A DNA stretch of 35,641 bases, from assembly GCA_030266365.1 (NCBI GenBank), contig JAJDHV010000009.1, forward strand, positions 1 to 35,641, read 5' to 3'. Below the pieces are notes generated by a model, which ran no database searches, was not told where the DNA came from, and was given only the letters and a program-made list of their open reading frames with translations. Shown here piece after piece: positions 14,838 through 22,778 of the stretch (position 1 is the first letter of the stretch; every line of letters begins with the position of its first letter). The DNA comes from Synergistaceae bacterium OttesenSCG-928-I11. Lineage in GTDB: Bacteria > Synergistota > Synergistia > Synergistales > Synergistaceae. The position numbers and the translations under genes were made by a program.

Positions 14838-15889
14838 GCCGCCTCGCCTCCGCGCACACGCAAGCCCTTAAAATCGCGGCAGAATGCGTAAAGCAGGCGC
14901 GCCAGGGTCTCCGCGTCGTCGACGCAGAGCGTCTCCACCGGCGTGTGCATGTACTTCACCGGCAGGGAGATCACCGCCGTCGTCGCGCCGACCCCGGCGA
15001 TCTGCGCGAGCCAAGCGTTCGTGTTGCTCGTCTTTGGAATAGCCTCCAGCTGATAGGGCAAGCCCCCCCGCTCCGCGGCGTCGATCAGGTGCTCAGCCAC
15101 GCGCGGAGAGCTGTTCGCTCCCCTGCCGACTACCGGGCCGCTGCCCGGCTCGTGCACCCGCGCGTACCGCTCCGCGTCGCCGGTCCGAGCGTGGCACGCA
15201 TCGACAACCAAGATATAGTCGGGCCGCTCCTCCGTCGCACACTGCACAGCGCCGTAATAACCCGACTCTTCCCTAGTCGTCGCTGTGACGACGAGGTTGC
15301 AGGGCGGATTCGTGTTCGCGAGCAACTCCAACGCGCGCACGACGCAGGCGAAGCCGGCGCGGTTGTCCATGGATGGGCCCGCGATATTGTTGCCCAGAAG
15401 CTCCACCGGATCTGCGTCGAAAGCGACGAGGTCGCCCGGGCGCACGAGCTCTCGCGCCCGGGCGCCGGTCATGCCGAGGTCGAGCGTCATCTCGCCGACG
15501 GGAACCGGTTTCAGGTCGTCTCCCTCGTTCTGGAGATGGGGGGGGAGGGCGCTGATCACGCCCTTTATCGGCCCTCCCCGCCCAAGCACAATCATTTCAT
15601 TCGAGAGCAGCGTCCGCGGGTCGACGCCGATCGGCACGAAGTGCGCGAATCCGTCGTCCGTCACGTCCGCGATCATCAGTCCCACCTGGTCGATGTGAGC
15701 GTCGAGCATCAGCGTCGGCGCACCGGTCTCGGCACTCCGCATGTAGCCGACGACGTTGCCGAACCGGTCGACACGGACCGAGTCCACGAACGGCCGCATT
15801 CTCTCGGCAGCGGCGCGCGAAATTTCGCCCTCGCCGCCCGAGACGCCGCGGATCGCAGACAGTTCCATGATTGCCCTCTTCAAGTCCAT
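14834..15889 (-). CDS. M42 family (TET-type) aminopeptidase
   Basis: The 351-residue protein has DAHIDQVG, MDNRAGF, TREESGYYGA, VVDACHA and YMHTPVE, so all metal ligands and the catalytic Glu are present. It has diverged from the next gene (DAHID for AHTDE), suggesting a different side-chain preference. The Shine-Dalgarno AGAGAGG lies about seven bases before the ATG. It follows the oligopeptide-binding-protein gene by 55 bases in the same probable operon. Confidence 0.92.
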   Translation of the reverse strand: MDLKRAIMELSAIRGVSGGEGEISRAAAERMRPFVDSVRVDRFGNVVGYMRSAETGAPTLMLDAHIDQVGLMIADVTDDGFAHFVPIGVDPRTLLSNEMIVLGRGGPIKGVISALPPHLQNEGDDLKPVPVGEMTLDLGMTGARARELVRPGDLVAFDADPVELLGNNIAGPSMDNRAGFACVVRALELLANTNPPCNLVVTATTREESGYYGAVQCATEERPDYILVVDACHARTGDAERYARVHEPGSGPVVGRGANSSPRVAEHLIDAAERGGLPYQLEAIPKTSNTNAWLAQIAGVGATTAVISLPVKYMHTPVETLCVDDAETLARLLYAFCRDFKGLRVRGGEAA

Positions 15890-15944
15890 CGAAACACCTC
15901 TCTGCCGCAGCGCGCCGCACAGGTGCGACGCACGCGATACGCCG

Positions 15945-17444
15945 CTATTTCCAGTTGAAGTCGAAGACGTAGTAGAAGCCGAGGCCCATGTCGGCGTTCA
16001 GGTCCTTCGACCACGCGAACGGCTTCGTCCGGAAGAGGATGGGGATCATGCCGCAAATGTCCGAGAGATAGTCGTTCAGCTCGCGGTAGATCGCCTGACG
16101 CTTCGTGTGGTCGAGCTCGACCGCGCCCCTGTCGAAGAGCTCGTCGATCTTCTTGTCGCGGTACTTGACCGCCGCGATTTCGACCGAGCGGGAGTGCGCG
16201 GAGCGCGCGAAGAAGCTGTAGTCGCGGTCGCAGGTCAGCCCCATGAGACCGAAGCCGTACGTCCCCTTGCGCATGTTCTGGATGACGGCGCTCGTGTCCA
16301 TCGGCTGGATCGTACATGTCACGCCGATGTCCGCGTAATTTTGCTGCAGCACCTGTGCAATCTTCGGCCAGTAGCTGCTGCCTATGATGAGCATCTCGCC
16401 GAGATCCACGCCGTCCGGGTAACCCGCTTCGGCGAGCAGCGCCTTCGCCTTCTCCGGATCGTACGTGTACTTGATGCCGTCGTTCGGCGCGTCGACGAGG
16501 TACTCCGGGTTCATCATGAAGTCGGCGATCTCTGCCAGCCCCTCGTACGATGCGATGACGACGGCCTCTTTGTCCATTGCGTAGGCGAGCGCCTGGCGCA
16601 ATTTTTTGTTGTCGAACGGTTTGCGGTCGATGTTGATCGCCATGTAGCTGATGTGGTTTTCCTTGCCGAGCTTGGTCGTGTATTTTTTGCTGTCGACGAT
16701 GCCGCCCCAGTTGGAGAGCGGAATCTGCACCATGTCGAGCTCGCCGCTCTCGAACGCGATCAGCGCGCTCGACGTGTCGGTCATGATGCGATAGGTGATC
16801 GTCTTGATCGACGGCGCGCCTCTGTAATAGTCGTCGAACGCCACGAACTCCACCCGGCTGCTGGGGTCGTACTTCACGACCTTGTACGGACCGGTGCCGC
16901 AGTCGACCGGCGTCGTGCCGAACTTGTCGCCCGCCGCCTCGACCGCCTTACGGTTCAATATATCGATGCCGACGATGTAGTTGAGCGCCGCGGTCATGAT
17001 CTCCTTCGTCTTGATCTCGACGGTCTTGTCGTCGATAGCGCGCACGGTGTCGACCGGCATCATGCGGTTCGCCATCGCAGGGGCCTTCTTCGCGCGCTCG
17101 AACGAGAAGACGACGTCGTCCGCTGTGAGCTTCTCGCCGTTGTGGAACTTCGCATCGCGCAGCTTGAACGTGTACGTCATACCGTCGTCCGCCAGCGTGT
17201 ACGACTCTGCGAGCCGCGGCGAGAGCGACGTATCGTCCTCCATGAAGAACATGCTCTCGTACATCTGCGCGAGCAGTTGCAGGTCGGCAATCGCCGTCGT
17301 GTAGTACGGGTCGAGGGACGTCATCTCGCTCGGGATCGTCAGGTTGATGTGCGTTTTGTTCGTCGCAGCACACGCGGCGAAACCGGCCGACAGCAGCAGA
17401 AACACCGCCATTGTCAGTGCAACGAAAGCCTTCTTCCTATACAT
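15945..17444 (-). CDS. Oligopeptide ABC transporter substrate-binding protein
   Basis: The 499-residue protein is of the SBP_bac_5 (OppA/DppA) family. It has an N-terminal signal sequence with a Cys in LSAGFAACAA that may be a lipoprotein site, although Phe at -3 is atypical. Family landmarks include the SLDPYY segment, LAESYTLADDGMTYTFKLRDAKFHNGE with the usual TADDVVFSFERAK, and DPEKAKALLAEAGYPDG. The ATG at 17444 was chosen because GGAGG lies seven bases upstream and the signal peptide follows directly. It sits between the M20 gene and the M42 trio and should deliver peptides to the OppBCDF permease. Confidence 0.93.
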   Translation of the reverse strand: MYRKKAFVALTMAVFLLLSAGFAACAATNKTHINLTIPSEMTSLDPYYTTAIADLQLLAQMYESMFFMEDDTSLSPRLAESYTLADDGMTYTFKLRDAKFHNGEKLTADDVVFSFERAKKAPAMANRMMPVDTVRAIDDKTVEIKTKEIMTAALNYIVGIDILNRKAVEAAGDKFGTTPVDCGTGPYKVVKYDPSSRVEFVAFDDYYRGAPSIKTITYRIMTDTSSALIAFESGELDMVQIPLSNWGGIVDSKKYTTKLGKENHISYMAINIDRKPFDNKKLRQALAYAMDKEAVVIASYEGLAEIADFMMNPEYLVDAPNDGIKYTYDPEKAKALLAEAGYPDGVDLGEMLIIGSSYWPKIAQVLQQNYADIGVTCTIQPMDTSAVIQNMRKGTYGFGLMGLTCDRDYSFFARSAHSRSVEIAAVKYRDKKIDELFDRGAVELDHTKRQAIYRELNDYLSDICGMIPILFRTKPFAWSKDLNADMGLGFYYVFDFNWK

Positions 17445-17509
17445 TGTGGGACCTCCTCGAAAAATGTATTTATTGATCCGTCCGAAGACGTTCAATACGA
17501 AATTTTGAG

Positions 17510-18685
17510 TTACAGCGAGCTTCCAAGCGCGGCTATCGCGAACACTGCGGCCCCCATCGGCAGGACGCCTTCGTCGAAGACGGCGGATGGGTTGTGCAGC
17601 GGCAGAGGCTCCGCCGTGCCTGGCGGCCTGCACCCTATCGTCATGTAGCACGACGGGACGCGCGACGTCACGTGTGCGAAATCCTCGCTGCCCATGCTCG
17701 GCGCCTCCCTCGGAGGAAGAATGCGCGCCTCGCCGAACGCCTCCCGCAACGCATCGTACGTCGCGTCGACAAGGCGATCGTCGTTCCGCAGGGCGGGGGC
17801 GCCGCCCTCCAGCTCCATCGAGGCGGAGCAGCGGTACGCGCGCGCCGTGTTCTGCGCGGTTTCTTCCATTCGCCGCAAAATTTTTTCTCTGTCGCCGTCG
17901 TCGAGCATCCGCAGCGTACCGCCGAACGTGCAGACGGACGGGATGACGTTGTGCGCCGCCCCGGCGTGGATGAAACCGATCGTCAGCACCGAGCGGCTCA
18001 TTGGGGAAATTTCGTATCCACGCAGGTCGCTAAACGCGCCTACGATTGCCGTCGCCGCAGGGATCGGGCTGATCGCCTTGTCGGGGTGCGCGCCGTGCCC
18101 GCCGCGACCCTCCACTGAGATAGTAAAGCGGTCGCAGGAGGCCATCAGAGTACCGCGCTTGATCAACAAGCGCCCGACGTCGAGGGAGTAGGGGTCGACG
18201 TGCATCGCGAACGCACAGTCGGGCTCCGGTGTTAGAAGGCCGTCCTCGATCATGGACAGTGCGCCGGTCAGCCCTTCTTCGTCCGGTTGAAAGACCAAGG
18301 CGACCTCGCGCGCCAGATCGTCCTCGCGCCGCTTCAGAAGAACCGCTGCGCCCAACAGCATCGCTGTGTGCAGGTCGTGCCCGCAACTGTGGGACGCCCC
18401 GTTTTCGGAGGCGAACGCAAGCCCGCTTCGCTCCTCCAGCGGCAGCGCGTCCATGTCGGCCCGCAGAAGAACTCGTCCTTCATCCGGCCTGCCGATTACG
18501 GCGATCGTGCCGCCGCCGCATGCGCGCCACGGGATGCACAGGTCGGTCAGGACGGCGCGCACCAGTTCGGTTGTGTCGGGAAGCTCGCGCCCGACCTCCG
18601 GGTTGCGGTGGATCTTTCTGCGCCACTCCGTCATGCGGCGCGCAAGCCCTTGCGCCTCGGAGAGCAGAGCCGTCACGACGCTCAC
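17510..18685 (-). CDS. M20D family amidohydrolase/carboxypeptidase
   Basis: The 391-residue protein starts at a GTG that overlaps the stop of the upstream ATPase gene (GTGA), so translation is coupled. The M20 metal-binding residues are visible: SCGHDLHTAM, PDEEG with the catalytic Glu, HVD and MGSEDF near the C-terminus. The dimerisation insert starts near SVEGRGGHGAHPDKA. Relatives hydrolyse N-acyl or N-aminoacyl amino acids (hippurate hydrolase, aminoacylase, aminobenzoyl-glutamate hydrolase). In this operon it probably trims imported acyl- or dipeptide substrates. Confidence 0.9.
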   Translation of the reverse strand: MSVVTALLSEAQGLARRMTEWRRKIHRNPEVGRELPDTTELVRAVLTDLCIPWRACGGGTIAVIGRPDEGRVLLRADMDALPLEERSGLAFASENGASHSCGHDLHTAMLLGAAVLLKRREDDLAREVALVFQPDEEGLTGALSMIEDGLLTPEPDCAFAMHVDPYSLDVGRLLIKRGTLMASCDRFTISVEGRGGHGAHPDKAISPIPAATAIVGAFSDLRGYEISPMSRSVLTIGFIHAGAAHNVIPSVCTFGGTLRMLDDGDREKILRRMEETAQNTARAYRCSASMELEGGAPALRNDDRLVDATYDALREAFGEARILPPREAPSMGSEDFAHVTSRVPSCYMTIGCRPPGTAEPLPLHNPSAVFDEGVLPMGAAVFAIAALGSSL

Positions 18686-19662
18686 CCGTCCATCAGGGTA
18701 CAGGCGACGAAGTGCCCATCGCCCATGTCCCGAAATTCCTGATCGCGCTCGGTACACGCGGGCGTGCAGTAGTCGCACCTCGCCGCGAAGCGACAGCCGG
18801 CCGGGGGATCGATCGGGCTGGTGACCTCGCCGCGGATGATGTCCGAGTCGCGCAGGCACGCGTCGAGCCTCGGCTCTGGGATCGCTGCGATCAGCGCCTT
18901 CGTGTACGGGTGCAGCGGGTTGGAGAAAAGCTCCTTCGACGGCGCGAGCTCCACGCACTTGCCCAGGTACATGACGGCGATGTCGTCGGAGATATGCTTG
19001 ACGACGGAGAGGTTGTGCGTGATGAACATGTAGGTCAACTCCCGCTCGTCCTGGAGGTCCATCAGAAGGTTCAGTATCTGAGCCTGGATGGAGACGTCCA
19101 GCGCCGACACCGGTTCGTCGCAGACGATGAAGCTCGGGTCGAGCGACAGGGCGCGGGCGATGCCGATGCGCTGTCTGCGCCCGCCATCCAGCTCGTGCGG
19201 ATAGGCGTCGGTCAGGCGCGAGGCAAGACCGACGGTGTCCATCAGCTCCGCCGTCCGGTCGTCGATCTCCCGGCGCGTCGGATAGGTCCGGTTGACGATC
19301 ATGAATTCCGAAATAATTTGCGACACGGTCATGCGCGGGTTGATGCTCGAGTACGGGTCCTGGAAAATAATCTGCATGTGGCGGCGCATTTCCCGCATCT
19401 TCGATTTTCCGTAACCGACGATGCTCTCGCCACCGTAGCGCACATCGCCGGACGTGTGCGGTATCAGGCGGAGGATCGTCCGCCCCAGCGTGCTCTTGCC
19501 GCACCCCGACTCGCCGACGACGCCCAGGGTTCGGCCGCGCATGATTTTCAGGTCGACGCCGTCGACAGCGTGCAGCATGCCGCGCGACGTCTTGAAATAT
19601 TTTTTCAGGTCGACGGTCTCGATCAGCGGCACTTCGTTTTTTCGAATGCGAGGCCCGGTCAC
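18682..19662 (-). CDS. oppF: Oligopeptide ABC transporter ATPase OppF with unusual signature motif
   Basis: The 326-residue protein starts at a GTG that overlaps the oppD stop (GTGA). Walker A is GESGCGKST, the Q-loop is IIFQDPYSSINP, Walker B is IVCDEPVSALD and the switch His is in ITHN. The C-terminal oligopeptide extension has Cys residues (CRFAARCDYC...C) typical of OppD/OppF, which may bind an iron-sulfur cluster. The ABC signature reads LDGGRRQR, where the family has LSGGQRQR: the conserved Ser is Asp and Gln is Arg. Confidence 0.93.
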   Translation of the reverse strand: MTGPRIRKNEVPLIETVDLKKYFKTSRGMLHAVDGVDLKIMRGRTLGVVGESGCGKSTLGRTILRLIPHTSGDVRYGGESIVGYGKSKMREMRRHMQIIFQDPYSSINPRMTVSQIISEFMIVNRTYPTRREIDDRTAELMDTVGLASRLTDAYPHELDGGRRQRIGIARALSLDPSFIVCDEPVSALDVSIQAQILNLLMDLQDERELTYMFITHNLSVVKHISDDIAVMYLGKCVELAPSKELFSNPLHPYTKALIAAIPEPRLDACLRDSDIIRGEVTSPIDPPAGCRFAARCDYCTPACTERDQEFRDMGDGHFVACTLMDG

Positions 19663-20657
19663 CGCGAACGCCCCCCTTCGCCGTAAAGATGACATAGGAT
19701 CTTGTGGGTGCCGTCGGTCGTCTCGGGCGGCTCTGTCGTCCGGCATATCTCCATGCACCTGGGGCATCGCGGCGAAAAACTGCAGCCCGGCGGCAGGTTC
19801 GTCGGATCGGGCATGAGGCCGCCGATCGGGCTCAAGCGCGTCGTCTCCGAGTGGATGTCGGGAATCGATCCGAAGAGGCCGACCGTGTAGGGGTGGTGAC
19901 GCCCCTCTCGGAAGAGATCCTCCCTCGTCCCGCACTCGATGATCTTCCCCGCGTACATGACCGCGACGTCGTCGCAGGTGCACGCCACGACGCCGAGATC
20001 GTGCGTAATCAGGATCATCGAGGTATCGAGCCGCTCCTTCAGGTCGCGCATCATCTTCAGGACCTGCGCCTGGATCGTCACGTCGAGCGCGGTCGTAGGC
20101 TCGTCCGCGATCAGGAGGTCCGGCTCGCAGGCAAGCGCGATCGCGATGACGACGCGCTGTTTCATGCCTCCCGAGAACTGATGCGGGTACTCGTTCTTAC
20201 GCGTCGGCGGGATGCCGACGAGCGAGAGGACCTCGTCGACCTTTGCCTGGACGACTTTGTCCCTCGCCTTCTCCCCCTCGCCGTGCAGAACGAGCGCCTC
20301 CGCGATCTGGTCGCCGACGGTGAGTACCGGGTTCAGGCTCGTCATCGGGTCCTGGAATATCATGGAGATACGATTGCCTCGGATTTTTCTCATCTCGGTG
20401 GGCGGCAGAGACATCAGGTCCTCGCCGTCGAAACGAATCGATCCGCCTGTCACGATCCCTATCCGTTCCGGCAGGAGGCGCAGTAACGCCAGTGCCGTCG
20501 TCGTCTTGCCCGCGCCCGTCTCGCCGACGAGGCCGAGCGTCCTGCCTCGTTCGAGGGAGAACGTAATGCCGTTCACGGCATGGACCGTCTCGAGGTCGGT
20601 TTTATATATAATCGCCAAGTCGTCCACACGAAGCAATTCTTTGGATTTTTCGGCCAT
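19659..20657 (-). CDS. oppD: Oligopeptide ABC transporter ATPase OppD
   Basis: The 332-residue protein has Walker A GETGAGKTT, Q-loop MIFQDPMTSLNP, signature FSGGMKQR, Walker B LIADEPTTALD and the switch His in ITHD. The C-terminal Cys motif is CSFSPRCPRCMEIC. The ATG at 20657 is preceded by AGGGGG at about eight bases. Unlike its OppF partner its signature keeps the Ser, so one of the two composite ATP sites looks canonical and the other altered. Confidence 0.95.
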   Translation of the reverse strand: MAEKSKELLRVDDLAIIYKTDLETVHAVNGITFSLERGRTLGLVGETGAGKTTTALALLRLLPERIGIVTGGSIRFDGEDLMSLPPTEMRKIRGNRISMIFQDPMTSLNPVLTVGDQIAEALVLHGEGEKARDKVVQAKVDEVLSLVGIPPTRKNEYPHQFSGGMKQRVVIAIALACEPDLLIADEPTTALDVTIQAQVLKMMRDLKERLDTSMILITHDLGVVACTCDDVAVMYAGKIIECGTREDLFREGRHHPYTVGLFGSIPDIHSETTRLSPIGGLMPDPTNLPPGCSFSPRCPRCMEICRTTEPPETTDGTHKILCHLYGEGGRSR

Positions 20658-20669
20658 CGTACGCACCCC

Positions 20670-21542
20670 CTACGACTTCAACTTCGGGTCGAGCGCGTCG
20701 CGCAGCCCGTCGCCCATGAGGTTGAATGACAGCGCAGACAGCACGATCGCCATGCCGGGGAAGATCATCAGGTGAGGGGCGACGCGCATGAACTCGCGCG
20801 CGTCGTTGAGCATCGCGCCCCACTCCGGCCGCGGCGGCTGTACGCCCATCCCGAGGAAGGATAGGCCCGCGGCTTGAAGAATGAGCATGGAGATGCTCAT
20901 CGTCGCCTGGACGATTATCGGCCCCACCGCGTTCGGGATCACGTGGCGCACGATGATGCGCGTGTCGCTCGTGCCGCCGGCCTTCGCCGCTTCGATGAAC
21001 TCCTGGTCAACGATGGAGAGCACCGCCGAGCGCACGATGCGCACGAAGGCGGGGACGCGCGAGATGGTTATCGCGATGATCAGGTTTCGGATGCCCGCCC
21101 CCAGGGCGGACACGATCGCAAGCGACAGCAGAAGGCTTGGGATAGACGTGAGGACGTCCATCAATCGCATGATAATGTCGTCGATGCGCCCTCCGAAGTA
21201 CCCCGCCACCGCACCAAGCACGCCGCCTACCGAGAGCGCGACCAGCGTGGTCATCACGCCCAGCGCAAGCGAGGCCCGAGCGCCGTGTACGACACGCGCG
21301 AAAACGTCGCGCCCGAATTCGTCCGTGCCGAAGAAGTGTGCCGCGCTCGGCCCCTGGAGGCGTGCGCGGATGTTCTGACCCGTCGCCGTCTTGTACGGCG
21401 CGATGACGTCGCCGAACAACACGCATGCGATCAGGATCAGCACGAACGCCAGCCCGATCATGGCGGCCGGGTTTTTGCGATATCTCCGCCACAACTCCTT
21501 CAACCTGTTCTGTTTTTTCAGCTTCGTTCCCTGTCGGCTCAT
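20670..21542 (-). CDS. oppC: Oligopeptide ABC transporter permease OppC
   Basis: The 290-residue protein has an N-terminal cytoplasmic segment, one membrane helix, the FGTDEFGRDVFARVVHGAR motif and five further helices. The EAA loop that contacts the ATPases is EAAKAGGTSDTRIIVRHVIP. It pairs with OppB to form the channel. Twelve bases separate it from the OppB stop and from the oppD start. Confidence 0.95.
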   Translation of the reverse strand: MSRQGTKLKKQNRLKELWRRYRKNPAAMIGLAFVLILIACVLFGDVIAPYKTATGQNIRARLQGPSAAHFFGTDEFGRDVFARVVHGARASLALGVMTTLVALSVGGVLGAVAGYFGGRIDDIIMRLMDVLTSIPSLLLSLAIVSALGAGIRNLIIAITISRVPAFVRIVRSAVLSIVDQEFIEAAKAGGTSDTRIIVRHVIPNAVGPIIVQATMSISMLILQAAGLSFLGMGVQPPRPEWGAMLNDAREFMRVAPHLMIFPGMAIVLSALSFNLMGDGLRDALDPKLKS

Positions 21543-21553
21543 CCCGTCGCCCC

Positions 21554-22486
21554 CTACCTCGTGTACTTCGCCTTGATGCGCGGATCGACGAAGGCGTACA
21601 TCAGGTCGACCGCCAGCATGATCAGGCAGAAGAAGACGGCGAGGAACAGAGTGGTCCCCATGACGACCGGCACGTCCTTCATCTTTATGCTCGAGACCAG
21701 GAGCATGCCGAGGCCGGGGATGGAGTATACCGTTTCCGTGATCATCGCGCCGCCGAGCAAGCCGCCGAAGTTGATGCCGGTGATCGTGATGACCGGCAAA
21801 AGCGCGTTCTTCAAGGCGTGCTTCCATATAACGGTGTGCTCGCTCGCACCCTTTGCCCGCGCGGTCCGGATGTAGTCCTGCCGCACCGACTCGAGCATCG
21901 TGGAACGAGTGAAGCGGAGCTGGTGCGCCGCAAAGGGCAGCCCTATTGCAAACATGGGCAGGATATAGTGCCGCCAGCTGTCGACGCCGTTGCTCGGCAG
22001 CCAGCCCAGTTTGAGCGAGAAGATGTACATCAGCATCATCCCCAGCCAGAACGACGGCACCGCCGCAAAGAACATCGCCGTCGTCGTCGACATCGTGTCC
22101 GTGGCCGAGTACTGCTTCACCGCCGAGAGAACCCCCAGCGGGATGCCGATGATACAGGCGCAGAGCATGCCGTTAAACGCGATCAGGACGGACGTCGGCG
22201 CGCGCCGCAGCACGATTTCCGACACGGGCATCTGACTTCGGTACGACCTGCCCATGTCCTGATTGACGACGAGGTCGTAGATATAGCGGGCGTAACGGAT
22301 GAAAAATGGTTTGTCGTAGCCCAGCTCGCGGTTCAGGGCGTCGATCGCCTCGAGCTCCGCGCCGGTGCCGAGGATGAGCGTTGCGGGGTCGCCCGGCGTG
22401 AGCGCCGTGATGAAGAACACGATAAACGAGACCCCGAGAAGAATCGGAATAATAAGTATCAACCGTTTCATCACATACCTATGCAT
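21554..22486 (-). CDS. oppB: Oligopeptide ABC transporter permease OppB
   Basis: The 310-residue protein has six predicted helices, an N-terminal RLILIIPILLGVSFIVF helix typical of OppB/DppB, PGDPA, and the EAA loop RTARAKGASEHTVIWKHALKN. The ATG at 22486 follows AAGGTG at about seven bases. It is the first gene of the nine-gene peptide operon. Confidence 0.95.
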   Translation of the reverse strand: MHRYVMKRLILIIPILLGVSFIVFFITALTPGDPATLILGTGAELEAIDALNRELGYDKPFFIRYARYIYDLVVNQDMGRSYRSQMPVSEIVLRRAPTSVLIAFNGMLCACIIGIPLGVLSAVKQYSATDTMSTTTAMFFAAVPSFWLGMMLMYIFSLKLGWLPSNGVDSWRHYILPMFAIGLPFAAHQLRFTRSTMLESVRQDYIRTARAKGASEHTVIWKHALKNALLPVITITGINFGGLLGGAMITETVYSIPGLGMLLVSSIKMKDVPVVMGTTLFLAVFFCLIMLAVDLMYAFVDPRIKAKYTR

Positions 22487-22758
22487 ATCCGTCACCTTCC
22501 TGCGTCGTCCGGCATTTAAAAATTTTCTGCGATTGTCCGATGGTGACATCGTAGCAATTTTTCGATGCGCCGTATATTGACCAAAATTAGGATACGAATT
22601 GCATCGCTCGACTTGGTTCAAAATATTTAAAATGAAAGGATTATGAGGGGTTATTATTGCTTTACGGGAGGATTTAATGGCCGCAACGCAAAAAAGAAAA
22701 ATCGAATTTTCCTATTGCCGCACTCGAGAGGTTTATGCGCAATATTTCCCGGGAATTA
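22487..22758. other. Upstream region of the peptide operon
   Basis: The 270-base gap must hold the opp promoter, but I see no well-spaced -35/-10 pair on the minus strand. CGATG-GTGA-CATCG (about 22539-22552) is a small inverted repeat near oppB. AATATTTCCCGGGAATTATT (22741-22760) is a 20-base palindrome with one mismatched pair at the end of the upstream regulator gene. A short plus-strand ORF is listed separately. Confidence 0.4.
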
Positions 22759-22778
22759 TTATCCTAAGTGAAGGTTGA
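22677..22778 (+). CDS. Candidate 33-residue small ORF
   Basis: ATG at 22677 is preceded by GGGAGG at five bases. The frame encodes a basic N-terminus (ATQKRKIEFS) and ends at TGA 22776-22778, overlapping the 3' end of the convergent regulator gene. No family is recognised and no clear promoter is visible. The support is the Shine-Dalgarno alone. Confidence 0.25.
   Translation: MAATQKRKIEFSYCRTREVYAQYFPGIIILSEG

Noticed and set aside
13392-14891. Long plus-strand open frames across the M42 genes and similarly across smc and opp genes
   Set aside because: They are Arg/His/Asp-rich shadows caused by high GC in the opposite strand and have no family features.
18686-19504. A much longer M20 protein reading through the OppF region
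   Set aside because: The extra residues are Arg/His-rich shadow sequence opposite a clear OppF gene. The GTG at 18685 overlaps the OppF stop and begins the real M20 domain.
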